From positions 1 to 46,154 of IMG/VR virus record IMGVR_UViG_3300048924_000326: a DNA stretch of 46,154 nucleotides, one strand, 5' to 3'. Position numbers and translations under genes: made by a program. Every line of letters starts with the position of its first letter. The first letter of the stretch is position 1. This document shows positions 1 through 7,576 of this stretch, piece by piece. The stretch comes from a virus. The notes under the pieces are model-generated. The model was not told where the DNA came from, did no database searches, and was given only the letters and a program-made list of their open reading frames with translations.

Positions 1-1061
1 GTCGTCTTGTGGCCGAGCAGCTTGGCGATGTACGCCGGGTTCTCGCCCTGGCTCAGCAGTTGGCTCGCGAACGTGTGCCGCATCTGGTACGGATTGCGAT
101 AGCTGGCCATGGCCTTCTTGCAGGTGCGCTGCCACAGCCGCAGCAGCGACTGGTCCGTCCATTCCTTGTCGTTGCGCGGGTTCATGAAGACCCGGCCACC
201 AGCTTTCTCGGTGCGTTGCCGTTGATCCTCAAGTGCCTGGCGGGCGGCAAGAAGCAGCGGGATGGTGCGCACGCCGGCACGTGTCTTCGTGCCTTTTTCC
301 TCGCCCTCGACGACTGCCCTGTGGACGCGCACAGTCCCGGCCTGCAGATCGATGTCGGCCCAGGTCAGCGCGATCAACTCGCTCGTTCTGACACCCGTGT
401 ATGCCCAGAACTGAAACGCCGCCCGCTCGGCGCCGGTCATGCTGACCAGCAGCGGCACCAACTCTTCCACGCTGTACGGCTGCGGCTCGTAATCCGTGTG
501 GAGCGTGTCCCGCGGCAGGATCCGCGACAGCTTCAGTCGGTCGAGCGGGTTGAAGTCGATCACCTCGTCTGCCAGTGCTTCTGACAAGGCGTTGCGCAGC
601 GGAAGAAGCAGGTTGCTCATGCGCTTGCGAGTGACCTTCTGCAGTGCGATCCACTCGCGCAGCGTGCCCGTGCTCAAGGCCTGGACCTGCAGGTGCCCGA
701 ACTGCGGGATCAGGATGTTGTCGATGGCCATTCGGTAGCCGCGCCAGGTGCTGGGCTGCAGCGATGCCTTCGAGCGTTCGCGGTATCCCTCCAGCAGCTG
801 CTTGATGGTCGAGTCCTTGCCCTTCGCCGAGCCATGGCCGAACACCCGGCACTTCGCTGAAGAAGGGAAGTAGTCGTTGTACCGGAACGTCCCGTGTTCG
901 ATCTTGCGCAAGATCTCGCCGCGCAGTCGCTCGGCATAGCGCAGGTTCTCGCGTGTGCCGGGCAGATCCAGCGTCTCGCGACATTGCACCCCCTGGAAGC
1001 TGAAGGCGACCCGTATGACCTCTTTGCGTTTGCGCTTGAGGACCGTGATCCCCTGGCTCAC
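1..1061 (-). CDS. int: Phage tyrosine-recombinase integrase (3' end outside window)
   Basis: Site-specific recombinase that would insert and excise the prophage. Read on the minus strand from a GTG start at 1061, which overlaps the stop of the upstream excisionase-like gene (GTGA). The N-terminus has the short basic arm-binding domain typical of phage integrases (RKRKEVIRVAFSFQG). A SAM-like core-binding segment follows (STWRGYRMAIDNILIPQFG). The catalytic domain shows the Arg box (YTGVRTSELIALTW) and the His box (YQMRHTFASQLLSQG), then LGHK close to the window edge. The nucleophilic Tyr lies just beyond base 1, so about 353 residues are visible. The gene is last in a minus-strand cluster, as expected for an integrase next to its attachment site, which should lie to the left of this window. 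Confidence 0.95.
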   Translation of the reverse strand, partial: MSQGITVLKRKRKEVIRVAFSFQGVQCRETLDLPGTRENLRYAERLRGEILRKIEHGTFRYNDYFPSSAKCRVFGHGSAKGKDSTIKQLLEGYRERSKASLQPSTWRGYRMAIDNILIPQFGHLQVQALSTGTLREWIALQKVTRKRMSNLLLPLRNALSEALADEVIDFNPLDRLKLSRILPRDTLHTDYEPQPYSVEELVPLLVSMTGAERAAFQFWAYTGVRTSELIALTWADIDLQAGTVRVHRAVVEGEEKGTKTRAGVRTIPLLLAARQALEDQRQRTEKAGGRVFMNPRNDKEWTDQSLLRLWQRTCKKAMASYRNPYQMRHTFASQLLSQGENPAYIAKLLGHKT

Positions 1062-1288
1062 GCCTTGGCCTTGCGTTTGCTCGACACATCGGGCTTGCGA
1101 CCCGCAGCCCAGTCGTTCACTGTGCGCACGTTGACCCACGACTGCTTGCTGCCATCGGGATGACGGACATGCACGTCGCGCAGCCAGTGCCCGCTGCGCA
1201 CGCGCTTATCGACCGCGTCGGCCGTCTCGCCGAAGAGCTCGCAGTAGCGGCTCATGGGGATCCACTCCATGGCGACAACTGTACTCAT
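1058..1288 (-). CDS. xis: Excisionase-like small DNA-binding protein
   Basis: 76 residues. The sequence begins with a pattern typical of phage excisionases and winged-helix directionality factors: EWIPMSRYCELFGETADAVDKRVRSG, followed by a Trp-rich segment ending NDWAAGRKP. Such proteins bend DNA at the attachment site and drive the integrase towards excision. The gene directly precedes the integrase with a 4-base stop/start overlap, so the two are translationally coupled, the usual xis-int arrangement. The assignment rests on this motif and on position. Confidence 0.75.
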   Translation of the reverse strand: MSTVVAMEWIPMSRYCELFGETADAVDKRVRSGHWLRDVHVRHPDGSKQSWVNVRTVNDWAAGRKPDVSSKRKAKA

Positions 1289-1491
1289 CGCTTCGCGTCC
1301 TCGGCCATGACGGCGCGCACGATGGCATTGCGCAGGCCCACCCGAGCGGTTCTGGGCAATGTCTCCCAGAGAGTCGGGTGCTCGGTGTCGATGTGCTCCA
1401 TCACGGTGAACGCCACCATGTCGGCGTCGATGGTGCCCTGGGGCTTGGGCACCAGGCGCAGCGCGGGCTTGCGAGTAGCGGTGGTGCTCAC
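1285..1491 (-). CDS. Hypothetical phage protein, 68 aa
   Basis: Small protein overlapping the excisionase start by 4 bases (ATGA) and itself starting inside the end of the 364-residue gene upstream. Basic N-terminus (TTATRKPALRLVPKPQG), then an acidic to neutral helical segment. No family recognised. It is supported mainly by the tight chain of stop/start overlaps that runs through this early minus-strand operon. Confidence 0.6.
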   Translation of the reverse strand: MSTTATRKPALRLVPKPQGTIDADMVAFTVMEHIDTEHPTLWETLPRTARVGLRNAIVRAVMAEDAKR

Positions 1492-2582
1492 AGCAGGGCC
1501 CCCACGTTGTCGTCGAGCAGTTGCTTGGCCAGCACCAGGAGTGTGTGAGCGCCTTCGGCTACCGGGTCGCGCTGATCGTTGATGAAGATGCTCAACACCT
1601 CGATTGCCTCATGGAGGGCTCCGCTGGCTTCTTCGCATGCACGCGTGGTCGCGTGGTCTTGTACTGCGGCAACCTTTGCCTTTGCGAGGGTAGTCAGCGT
1701 GAGCGCGCCATAGGCGGCGCCGCTGTTGAGCTCGTGCATTCTGCTGTCGAGAATGGCCTGAGCTTCAGTCACTCGGCAATGCGCATCGAAAGCGAACTCG
1801 GCGGAGTAGGGGGACAGCAGCGCGTCGCCCTCCGCGCTGGCGGCATCGCTCATGCTCTGTGTGCCGTCTTCTCCCGGATCTCTGGCACGCGTCTCGGCAA
1901 AGGTCAAATTGGTGAAGTAGTTGCCATCAAAGCTCTCGCTGCTGCCAATCATCTGGGACAGCACCGATGCGAATCCCGCGCGCAGTTCCGGGTGGTCGAT
2001 GATGTCGAGCAGATGGTCGTAAACGAAATTGTTCTGCGCAATGCCGGGATCGCGGTAACGCCGATAGCATTCCTTCTCGCCAGTGAGCGCGCTCCCCTTA
2101 TGGATCATCTTGATCGCGATGTCGCGGCCACGCTCGAAATCATGAGGCAGTCCGCCTTCCGGTAAGGCGCGCACTGCGTCATTCACTGGATCAAGCGCGG
2201 TCTGAGCGGCATCGAGTAGCGCAAATGCTTCGCCGAGTGAGTGCTGCAGGACCGTGCCTTCGGCAAGCTTGATGGCACCCTGGAGGCACGCCAGCACCGG
2301 GAACAGCGCGGTGTAGAGGCGCTTGACGTCCGCTTGGGTCAGGTCTTCGCGATGGATGATCGCGATTGGGTTGCACAGAACGGAGTGGTTGAGGTGGTCG
2401 AGCAGCACATCGAGCGGCTCGCCGCGTTCTGCAGCGTCGTAGACCGCCTCGAGCTTTTCGTCAGCCGCCCTGATCCACGAGCGAATGTCGGCGATGCCGA
2501 TCTTCGGCTGCTGGACGACGACGGCGCTCTTCGCTGCTTTCGGCTTTGCCTTGGCGCGGGACTTGTCGAGGACGGCGTTCAT
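1488..2582 (-). CDS. Hypothetical phage protein, 364 aa
   Basis: Starts at ATG 2582 (MNAVLDKSRAKAKPK), which overlaps the stop of the 116-residue gene by 4 bases. An in-frame upstream extension exists but would run through that gene and is unlikely. The first 25 residues are Lys/Ala-rich. The rest is mostly helical, acidic and Ala/Leu-rich with no transmembrane segment and no recognised catalytic motif. It lies in a chain of five overlapping early genes. Function unknown; a structural or regulatory role in the lysogenic operon cannot be told from the sequence. Confidence 0.7.
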   Translation of the reverse strand: MNAVLDKSRAKAKPKAAKSAVVVQQPKIGIADIRSWIRAADEKLEAVYDAAERGEPLDVLLDHLNHSVLCNPIAIIHREDLTQADVKRLYTALFPVLACLQGAIKLAEGTVLQHSLGEAFALLDAAQTALDPVNDAVRALPEGGLPHDFERGRDIAIKMIHKGSALTGEKECYRRYRDPGIAQNNFVYDHLLDIIDHPELRAGFASVLSQMIGSSESFDGNYFTNLTFAETRARDPGEDGTQSMSDAASAEGDALLSPYSAEFAFDAHCRVTEAQAILDSRMHELNSGAAYGALTLTTLAKAKVAAVQDHATTRACEEASGALHEAIEVLSIFINDQRDPVAEGAHTLLVLAKQLLDDNVGALL

Positions 2583-2929
2583 GCTCGCACCTCGTTGGCT
2601 GCGTCGCGGGCTTCCCGGTATTGCGCGAAGAGCTGCTCGCCAGCTTCGCCGACCTCGCGGGCGAGCCGCATGATGACGCCGCCGAGCAGAGGTAGAGCGT
2701 CGTCGGTGAGCTCGTAGCCGCTGAAGCGGCCCTCGGCCGATTTCTCGACAGCAGACAAGCAGATCGCGCACGACGCGAGGGCTTGTATTTCGCTCGACCG
2801 CATCGTGATCACATCGATGGCCGACGAGTCGAACTCGATGGCGTCCTGGCTGCGAACAGCCGGACGAACGGGGGAGGGCGATTGCTCGCCGGTTGCGCCG
2901 ACTTGTGGGCGCGTGCTAACCTTGGACAT
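2579..2929 (-). CDS. Hypothetical phage protein, 116 aa
   Basis: First gene of the coupled minus-strand group that ends with the integrase. The ATG at 2929 is preceded by AAGGAACC, a reasonable ribosome binding site. Residues from about 35 on form a helical domain with a Cys-Ala-Ile-Cys pair, then a Gly-rich turn and a second amphipathic helix. No family recognised. Its leader (CCCTAGCAAGGAACC) resembles the leader of the antirepressor gene at 3701, which suggests duplication of a short regulatory segment. Confidence 0.65.
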   Translation of the reverse strand: MSKVSTRPQVGATGEQSPSPVRPAVRSQDAIEFDSSAIDVITMRSSEIQALASCAICLSAVEKSAEGRFSGYELTDDALPLLGGVIMRLAREVGEAGEQLFAQYREARDAANEVRA

Positions 2930-2963
2930 GATTCAGGTTCCTTGCTAGGGTTCTCGGGTCACA

Positions 2964-2995
2964 GAAGCCCCAACGGTTGCCGCCGTCGGGGCTTC
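2964..2995. terminator. Stem-loop between antirepressor and downstream genes
   Basis: GAAGCCCC (2964-2971) pairs with GGGGCTTC (2988-2995), with a 16-base loop that can itself pair in part. T residues follow only on the plus side (CCTTTT at 2997-3002). As a terminator for the minus-strand antirepressor it would lack a U-tract, so attenuation or a plus-strand terminator is equally possible. Confidence 0.5.
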
Positions 2996-3008
2996 GCCTT
3001 TTGTGGGT

Positions 3009-3701
3009 TTAGTTCGTGGTCGCAGGTGCCAGCACCTCCTGCAGGATGGACTCGTGGTAGCTGTGCACGGTGCCGAACCGCGGGTCACGCACGTCGCCGA
3101 TGACCAAGCCTTTTTCGCGCGACAGCGCCGCGCACTTCCGGCCGAGATTCGCCGCCGTGCGAGCATCCACAGGACGCCCGATCAGGTTGGAGTAGCCGAG
3201 GACGGTGAAATGCTTGTTCTCGGGCTGCGTGCGGGCCTCGATGACCGCCACGTTCTCCTGCAGCCGAGCAAGCTCCGTGGCTTGTCGAGCCTGCTCTTGC
3301 TCAAGTGCATCCTGGCGCACAAGCGCGTCGATCAGCGCGGCGGTGCGCGCGTCGCGGACAGCCGGGGCCGCTGCGGACTTCACGCGGCGCTCGCACTCCA
3401 GGAAGTACTCGCGCACCTCGCGCCCCTTGGGCGTGCCCGAGAGCATGCCGATATGCTTGCCGGCCTCGACGGTGAAGTGGTATTCGGTGCTCCACTTCGC
3501 GCCGCTTGCGAGCTGCTCCCCCTTCTGGGTGAGCAGCACGAAGTCGCGGTTTTTTTCGAAGTGGGCGCGCTTGATCTGGGCCTTGGCCCACGACGTGTAG
3601 TCCTTGCCGACGCCGAGCTCGCGATGCAACTCGCGGCCGTTGATGGTGGGAGTGAGTTCGTCGCCGACTTGGCGCGAGTTGATGGCGATGTTGATGGTCA
3701 C
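3009..3701 (-). CDS. ant: Phage antirepressor (AntA/AntB type)
   Basis: 230 residues from a GTG start with AGGA about 9 bases upstream. Residues 20-105 carry the AntA/AntB signature: NGRELHRELGVGKDYTSWAKAQIKRAHFEKNRDFVLL, then YHFTVEAGKHIGMLSGTPKGREVREYFLECER. Residues 105-160 form a coiled-coil-like helix (EQEQARQATELARLQENV). The C-terminal 70 residues form a second small domain (FTVLGYSNLIGRPVDARTAANLGRKCAALS) of the sort that confers partner specificity in antirepressors. Known antirepressors of this class bind and inactivate phage repressors. The neighbouring RHH genes look like an Arc/Mnt-style control circuit over this gene, as in phage P22 immI. Which repressor it acts on is inferred, not shown. 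Confidence 0.85.
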   Translation of the reverse strand: MTINIAINSRQVGDELTPTINGRELHRELGVGKDYTSWAKAQIKRAHFEKNRDFVLLTQKGEQLASGAKWSTEYHFTVEAGKHIGMLSGTPKGREVREYFLECERRVKSAAAPAVRDARTAALIDALVRQDALEQEQARQATELARLQENVAVIEARTQPENKHFTVLGYSNLIGRPVDARTAANLGRKCAALSREKGLVIGDVRDPRFGTVHSYHESILQEVLAPATTN

Positions 3702-3717
3702 TGCTAGGGTTCCTGGG

Positions 3718-3891
3718 TTACTTGCCGGGTTGCCGAACCGCGAGTTGCCGCTCGCGGGATTCTTCGAGGCGCACTGTGATTTCTGCGGTGAGGCTTCGTC
3801 TTGCGATGCTGGCCTGCTTGTGCAGCCAGTCCTTCAACGGCGCGGGGAGCCGCAGCTTGAGCTGTCCCGCATCCTTATCTGTCGTCTTCAC
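3718..3891 (-). CDS. Arc-family ribbon-helix-helix repressor
   Basis: 57 residues. The core GQLKLRLPAPLKDWLHKQASIARRSLTAEITVRLEESRE is a typical Arc/MetJ RHH domain: a basic beta strand, then two helices with the conserved Ser-Leu-x-Ala-Glu turn. I chose the GTG at 3891 because it has AGAAAGG upstream and because longer starts at 3921 or 3957 would place operator copies inside the gene. It is divergent from the RHH gene at 4008 and lies directly upstream of the antirepressor. By analogy with Arc of P22 it probably represses antirepressor transcription. Confidence 0.8.
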   Translation of the reverse strand: MKTTDKDAGQLKLRLPAPLKDWLHKQASIARRSLTAEITVRLEESRERQLAVRQPGK

Positions 3892-3906
3892 ACTTGGCCT
3901 TTCTGA

Positions 3907-3994
3907 ACCACCGTGGTCCATTTTGTGTAATGTAAACCACCGTGGTCCATATTTCAATAGTCGATTGGATGGAGGGCCTTTGCACCACCGTGGT
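3907..3994. promoter_or_regulatory. Three ACCACCGTGGT operators between divergent RHH genes
   Basis: The 11-base near-palindrome ACCACCGTGGT (arms ACCAC and GTGGT around a single base) occurs exactly three times: 3907-3917, 3936-3946 and 3984-3994. The region is the divergent promoter of two RHH genes, and the first copy sits just upstream of the chosen start of the left gene. RHH repressors bind short palindromes of this kind as tandem dimers, so these are very likely their operators. A further exact copy at 45308-45318 lies inside a coding region. Confidence 0.8.
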
Positions 3995-4007
3995 CTAAGA
4001 TATACCG

Positions 4008-4340
4008 ATGGCCAGAGCAGACCCGCAAATGAAAATTCGCCTTCCGGAGGCGTTGAAGGAAAAGATCGAAGCAGCTGCGAAGGAGTCGGGGCGCACGCTG
4101 AATGCCGAAGTTGTTGGCCGACTTGAGTCGAGTTTCGGCTTCAACATGAATGACGTCGCGAAGAAGGAGGCGCTGCTGAAGTTGGTAAACGATGCGATCG
4201 ATGAGCGCATAGAGCAAGAATTCGCTCGCAAAAAGCTCGAGAAGCCAGACATGGCTGAAGAGTTCGCCGCGCGTGCGGAGGGGATTAAGGCGATCCAGCC
4301 TGCGCAGCTTGGGGCACAAAAACCTAGGTCTAAGCCCTGA
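4008..4340 (+). CDS. Arc-like ribbon-helix-helix DNA-binding protein
   Basis: 110 residues. Residues 7-46 form an RHH domain (MKIRLPEALKEKIEAAAKESGRTLNAEVVGRLESS), with the beta-strand residues Met-Lys-Ile-Arg that contact DNA. The C-terminal half is charged and helical (KLVNDAIDERIEQEFARKKLEKP), probably for oligomerisation. The gene is divergent from the smaller RHH gene, and its ATG lies 13 bases after the third operator copy, so autoregulation is likely. The pair recalls the Arc/Mnt pair of P22-like immunity regions. Confidence 0.8.
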   Translation: MARADPQMKIRLPEALKEKIEAAAKESGRTLNAEVVGRLESSFGFNMNDVAKKEALLKLVNDAIDERIEQEFARKKLEKPDMAEEFAARAEGIKAIQPAQLGAQKPRSKP

Positions 4341-4421
4341 CCTAAAGAACACCTCTGAGTCGAGCGCAGCGCTCCGCCGACGGTGTCCCGTCCTGATCAT
4401 GTGCATGGTTGATCTCCCTGC

Positions 4422-4619
4422 TTAGAGGGAAGCGATCAGCTTATCGATGTCGGAGGCTCGCCAGGCGCTGGTGCGTGGGCCGAGCTTGATCGCGGCGGGG
4501 TAGCGTCCAGACTTCACGCCCTTCCACCAGGAAGCCCGACCGACGGGGACTTTGGTGAGGACATCGGGCAGACGCAGCAGTCTGTCGGGTGGAGGAGTGG
4601 GATCACTGTCACGGGTCAT
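4422..4619 (-). CDS. AlpA-family transcriptional regulator / excisionase-like
   Basis: 65 residues from ATG 4619, which has GAGAAAG 6 bases upstream. Much longer in-frame readings exist but look spurious. The sequence LLRLPDVLTKVPVGRASWWKGVKSGRYPAAIKLGPRTSAWRASDIDKLIASL is a standard AlpA/MerR-like winged helix: the conserved Arg-Leu-x-x-Val, Ser-x-x-Trp, Gly-x-Tyr-Pro and the final Trp-Arg-x-x-Asp-Ile are all present. These proteins act as activators of excision or as recombination directionality factors. With the xis-like gene at 1058 this is a second candidate directionality factor in the window. Confidence 0.85.
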   Translation of the reverse strand: MTRDSDPTPPPDRLLRLPDVLTKVPVGRASWWKGVKSGRYPAAIKLGPRTSAWRASDIDKLIASL

Positions 4620-4721
4620 AGGTGCTTTCTCAAGTAAGCGGCCAACAATTTCCCGGACCCGGTTAAACTTTTCCTCGTCTCCCCAGACGGGTGCCAGTTC
4701 TTTCGAGTTCGGGTGCTCAAG

Positions 4722-4760
4722 AGGGCCGCTTGCATCAACCGCCTGCGGCCCTTGCTTTTT
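4722..4760 (+). terminator. Rho-independent terminator, plus strand
   Basis: AGGGCCGC (4722-4729) pairs perfectly with GCGGCCCT (4745-4752), followed by TGCTTTTTT. It lies upstream of and antisense to the alpA leader, and would stop plus-strand transcription that has read through from the RHH gene at 4008. Confidence 0.7.
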
Positions 4761-5080
4761 TGGGTGACGGCAATGCCGTTTGGGCAGCCAGTAGTCCAAA
4801 TTGGTCCTGAGAATGCTAACGGGTGCAAACCTTCTCCTTCGCGGACCAAGCTGTAAATAAACGGTGATCTTCCAGTGCAATCGACTGGAAAACTCAGGCG
4901 CAGAAAAAGAAAGGCCGCCCAATGGCCGTTTTGCTGCATCGCACAGACGATGTGGACGATTAGGTTGCTTGGCTGTTGGCCGATAGGGGATCGCTCTGTA
5001 GAGGGATTGCCGCGGTGCATCCGATGTGCTGCGGTATGGGGCAACTGTGCGGGCGCGGCGGATTTCCCGCCAGAACTGGC
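4761..5080. other. Intergenic region without a convincing gene
   Basis: About 320 bases between the terminator and the DUF6387-like gene. Several overlapping open frames exist on both strands, but none has a ribosome binding site or a protein-like composition. It probably holds the promoter of alpA, read leftwards, and marks the junction between the phage core genes and the cargo region. Confidence 0.5.
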
Positions 5081-5998
5081 TTAGTCCGTATTGCCGCCCG
5101 GAGCAGGTGCTGTTTGGTTCTTCTCCGTCTCAGGATCGGCGAACCAAGAAGCCGGAACCCAGTTTCCGACTTTTCGTTCCATGTCTCCAACGGCTTGAGA
5201 TCTCAAGAAGGCACAGAAGTCCTCGGTGACCAGTTTGTGCGCCAGGGGCGCAACGACTTTTCGTACTCTGTCGGACAGCACGACCTCAAATTCATCGGGA
5301 AAGAGCGCCAGCCCCATCACCTGATGACTAATTGTTCGACGATGCGCCCGAGCCCACAGCATCAGGTCAAGGTAGGGCAGCACTTTGAAGCGAGCCCACT
5401 CTTGTAGATCGGGCAGGGAGATGCGACGTTTCGGGACGTCGATCCCTCGCCGACGCTTGGTTTCTACGAGCCAGTTGGCGAAATCGCTTATCAACTGCTC
5501 TTCAGAGGCGTGTAGGTTCACCTTAACGAACGTATCCCCTTCGTCATCGATCCCCATGGATTCAAGTGCCGACCACACGGGATCGCGCACCGATTGAACT
5601 GCACTCTTGTCGCGAGCTTCTCCAGAGATATACCGCTCGAAGACCTTGGCATAGGTTTGCCCTCTTGGATCATCTTCAGCGGCATTTCCTCCGAGATCAA
5701 AGTGACAACCGAACACGTCAGCAACACTCTGATCTTTTACTTGATGGCCTTCGACTTGCTTAGTCAAGCCGCCTTTCCAGTAAGCCTTGCTAACCACCTC
5801 CGGGATCAGGGGGGTTGTCAACAAGTAGGCTGCAGCAGCCTCCTGCTCAGACTGATCACCTCCCCAATTCCATCGCAATGCGCGGAACTCAAGATTCACC
5901 AACCATTCCTGAATATGAAAGTGGCTTGCGTCTTCGTACCGAGCAAGGGCAAATGCAGGCGGTAAGTCCGCGATCCGCGTGACAGTCGTCTTTTTCAT
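5081..5998 (-). CDS. DUF6387-like hypothetical protein
   Basis: 305 residues. The opening KKTTVTRIADLPPAFALARYEDASHFHIQEW resembles the start of DUF6387-type proteins, which are common in prophages and integrative elements and have no known activity. Other visible features are LPDLQEWARFKVLPYLDLMLWAR and GLALFPDE near the C-terminus. No signal peptide, membrane segment or nuclease motif was seen. The gene stands alone at the left border of the cargo region. The family match is from memory and should be treated as tentative; the protein itself is clearly coding. Confidence 0.7.
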   Translation of the reverse strand: MKKTTVTRIADLPPAFALARYEDASHFHIQEWLVNLEFRALRWNWGGDQSEQEAAAAYLLTTPLIPEVVSKAYWKGGLTKQVEGHQVKDQSVADVFGCHFDLGGNAAEDDPRGQTYAKVFERYISGEARDKSAVQSVRDPVWSALESMGIDDEGDTFVKVNLHASEEQLISDFANWLVETKRRRGIDVPKRRISLPDLQEWARFKVLPYLDLMLWARAHRRTISHQVMGLALFPDEFEVVLSDRVRKVVAPLAHKLVTEDFCAFLRSQAVGDMERKVGNWVPASWFADPETEKNQTAPAPGGNTD

Positions 5999-6205
5999 GC
6001 GGTCACTACTAACGCGCGCGAACGCTGATGGGAGAGGTGCGAAGAATCACACCCGTGATATTGCCATCAACACGAGGGAAGGGGGCGAAAATTCAAGGCT
6101 GCGTACCGGGCTCGCAGCTACGCGCCACCGGAGAAACCCATAGCGACAGAGCGCGCAAATCGGCCACACTGCTAAGAGCGACAGCTTGATCGCGAGGAGA
6201 CGCGG

Positions 6206-6412
6206 GTGAAGTTCGAACTCTACAAGTCTGCCCAAAACAGTCAGTGGTATTGGCGGATGATCGCTGACAACGGCCGCACTATCGCCATCGGAGGCGAGGG
6301 CTATCAAAACCGCAACGACGCTGTTGGTGGCCTTCAGTTGGTCCGTGCCAATGCGGCCAGCGCGATTTGCTATGAGCAGCGCCCGGACGGCACATGGTTC
6401 ATCTCATCGTGA
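6206..6412 (+). CDS. YegP-like (DUF1508) small protein
   Basis: 68 residues from GTG 6206, with GAGGAGA 6 bases before it. The sequence MKFELYKSAQNSQWYWRMIADNGRTIAIGGEGYQNRNDAVGGL matches the DUF1508/YegP fold: one beta-beta-beta-alpha unit with the conserved Phe-Glu-x-Tyr, Trp-x-x-Arg and Gly-Tyr-x-x-Arg-x-x-Ala positions. Many family members carry two such units; this one has a single copy. The role of the family is unknown. Confidence 0.8.
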   Translation: MKFELYKSAQNSQWYWRMIADNGRTIAIGGEGYQNRNDAVGGLQLVRANAASAICYEQRPDGTWFISS

Positions 6413-6429
6413 CCGAGATCTGAGCCAAC

Positions 6430-6918
6430 ATGGTTGGATCTACCCCGAAGAGCTTGGACGACGCAGTCCTTCAACTGTTTCACCTACTGGGCGTCGCACC
6501 GAGCGATGCGCGCTGGTTGGAGTTCACGGCGCCTTATGGCTTCGCACCGGAGATCGCTCAATGCCACATAAACGTCTGGGCTCATTGGAAGCGAAATCCA
6601 GGCGGTGGCGCTGTTGCCGGGTGGGTAATCTGGCAAGCGAAATCGGCAAGCTTCGTCGAAGCCGAGTTCCATTCAGTTTGGCGTGCCCCTAAAGGAAGTC
6701 TGGTCGATGTAACGCCGAGGAAGGATGGCGAGCAGTATGTTCTGTTCGTACCGGACCCTCTCAGAACGATCATATTCTTCGAGCACCTGGGCCAGCCAGC
6801 GATCCATACGTTTGAGAACGTTCGGCTGTCAGCCGGCAAAGTCATCACTGGAATAGCGCCGATCGCCCGCATACTTACCTCAGACCTTCTGCGATCAGAA
6901 GGCTTAGTACCAGCTTAG
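6430..6918 (+). CDS. Conserved hypothetical protein, 162 aa
   Basis: Starts 17 bases after the YegP-like gene and probably shares its transcript. A conserved-looking core reads CHINVWAHWKRNPGGG, GWVIWQ, then EAEFHSVWRAPKGSLVDVTP. The ordered Cys, His and Trp residues could bind a metal or form an active site. I recall such cores in uncharacterised proteins annotated only as hypothetical. No signal peptide or membrane segment. Function not recognised. Confidence 0.7.
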   Translation: MVGSTPKSLDDAVLQLFHLLGVAPSDARWLEFTAPYGFAPEIAQCHINVWAHWKRNPGGGAVAGWVIWQAKSASFVEAEFHSVWRAPKGSLVDVTPRKDGEQYVLFVPDPLRTIIFFEHLGQPAIHTFENVRLSAGKVITGIAPIARILTSDLLRSEGLVPA

Positions 6919-6955
6919 AAATTGCCGTCTAGCGCAACCAGTCTTACTGATAAAA

Positions 6956-7537
6956 ATGCCCCCAACTCATCGCGAAATCGTCGCGCACTTTAAGAAATGG
7001 AGCCCTCGCCAGATCGAGATCACTCACTACGCTGAGTTTGGCGTATCTGAGGCCAGCATTGCCCGAGCCGTACTCTCGGAAGATTCCGATGGAAAAAGAA
7101 ACAGCCACCAGTGGAGGATTCCTAAACTGGTCTTAGATCGGGCAAAGCGAAAGCTGCTTAGTGAAGCCAACGCCATCCTCCAATGTACGGATTTCGAGGC
7201 GCTGTACACGTCGATTGACGCACTCATACGGCCGATTCCTGGCGTCGGCGAGTTGTTGATTTATGACACGGCTCAACGCCTTTGTCTTGCCATGGATCTG
7301 CCGGAACCTGAGGTCGTTTACTTACATGCGGGAACCCGCGAGGGAGCGCGATGTCTTGGGGTGCGCGGACGCACAGCAGTCATTCAGGCATTGCCGAAAG
7401 AGTATCGACGCCTTTCCTCGTTTGAACTTGAAGACCTTTTCTGCAACTACAAACGGCACCTTGCTGGTGAGGCACTTCCCGATGGTCCTTTGAGAAGAAA
7501 AGCGCCACGGCGCCGCAGACTTCCGGGGCGGATCTGA
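6956..7537 (+). CDS. Hypothetical protein with helix-hairpin-helix-like motif, 193 aa
   Basis: The N-terminal third looks like a helix-turn-helix (PRQIEITHYAEFGVSEASIARAVLSE). The centre has IRPIPGVGELLIYDTAQRLC, a Gly-Val-Gly loop that resembles helix-hairpin-helix DNA-binding turns. After that comes LSSFELEDLFCNYKRHL and a very basic C-terminal tail (RRKAPRRRRLPGR). This suggests nucleic-acid binding, but no catalytic residues could be named. It follows the previous gene by 37 bases in the same direction. Confidence 0.6.
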   Translation: MPPTHREIVAHFKKWSPRQIEITHYAEFGVSEASIARAVLSEDSDGKRNSHQWRIPKLVLDRAKRKLLSEANAILQCTDFEALYTSIDALIRPIPGVGELLIYDTAQRLCLAMDLPEPEVVYLHAGTREGARCLGVRGRTAVIQALPKEYRRLSSFELEDLFCNYKRHLAGEALPDGPLRRKAPRRRRLPGRI

Positions 7538-7576
7538 TCGTCAGTACCGAAAACTCCTTGGAGAGTTCCCGTAGCG

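Noticed and set aside
229-1089. 286-codon minus-strand frame rich in Arg, Ala and Gly over the integrase
   Set aside because: It is a shadow of the integrase in another frame; integrase motifs (Arg box, His box, LGHK) read in the chosen frame.
4616-5044. Long minus-strand frames upstream of alpA
   Set aside because: Low-complexity and low protein likeness, no ribosome binding site, and they cross a strong plus-strand terminator hairpin. The AlpA start at 4619 has a good site.
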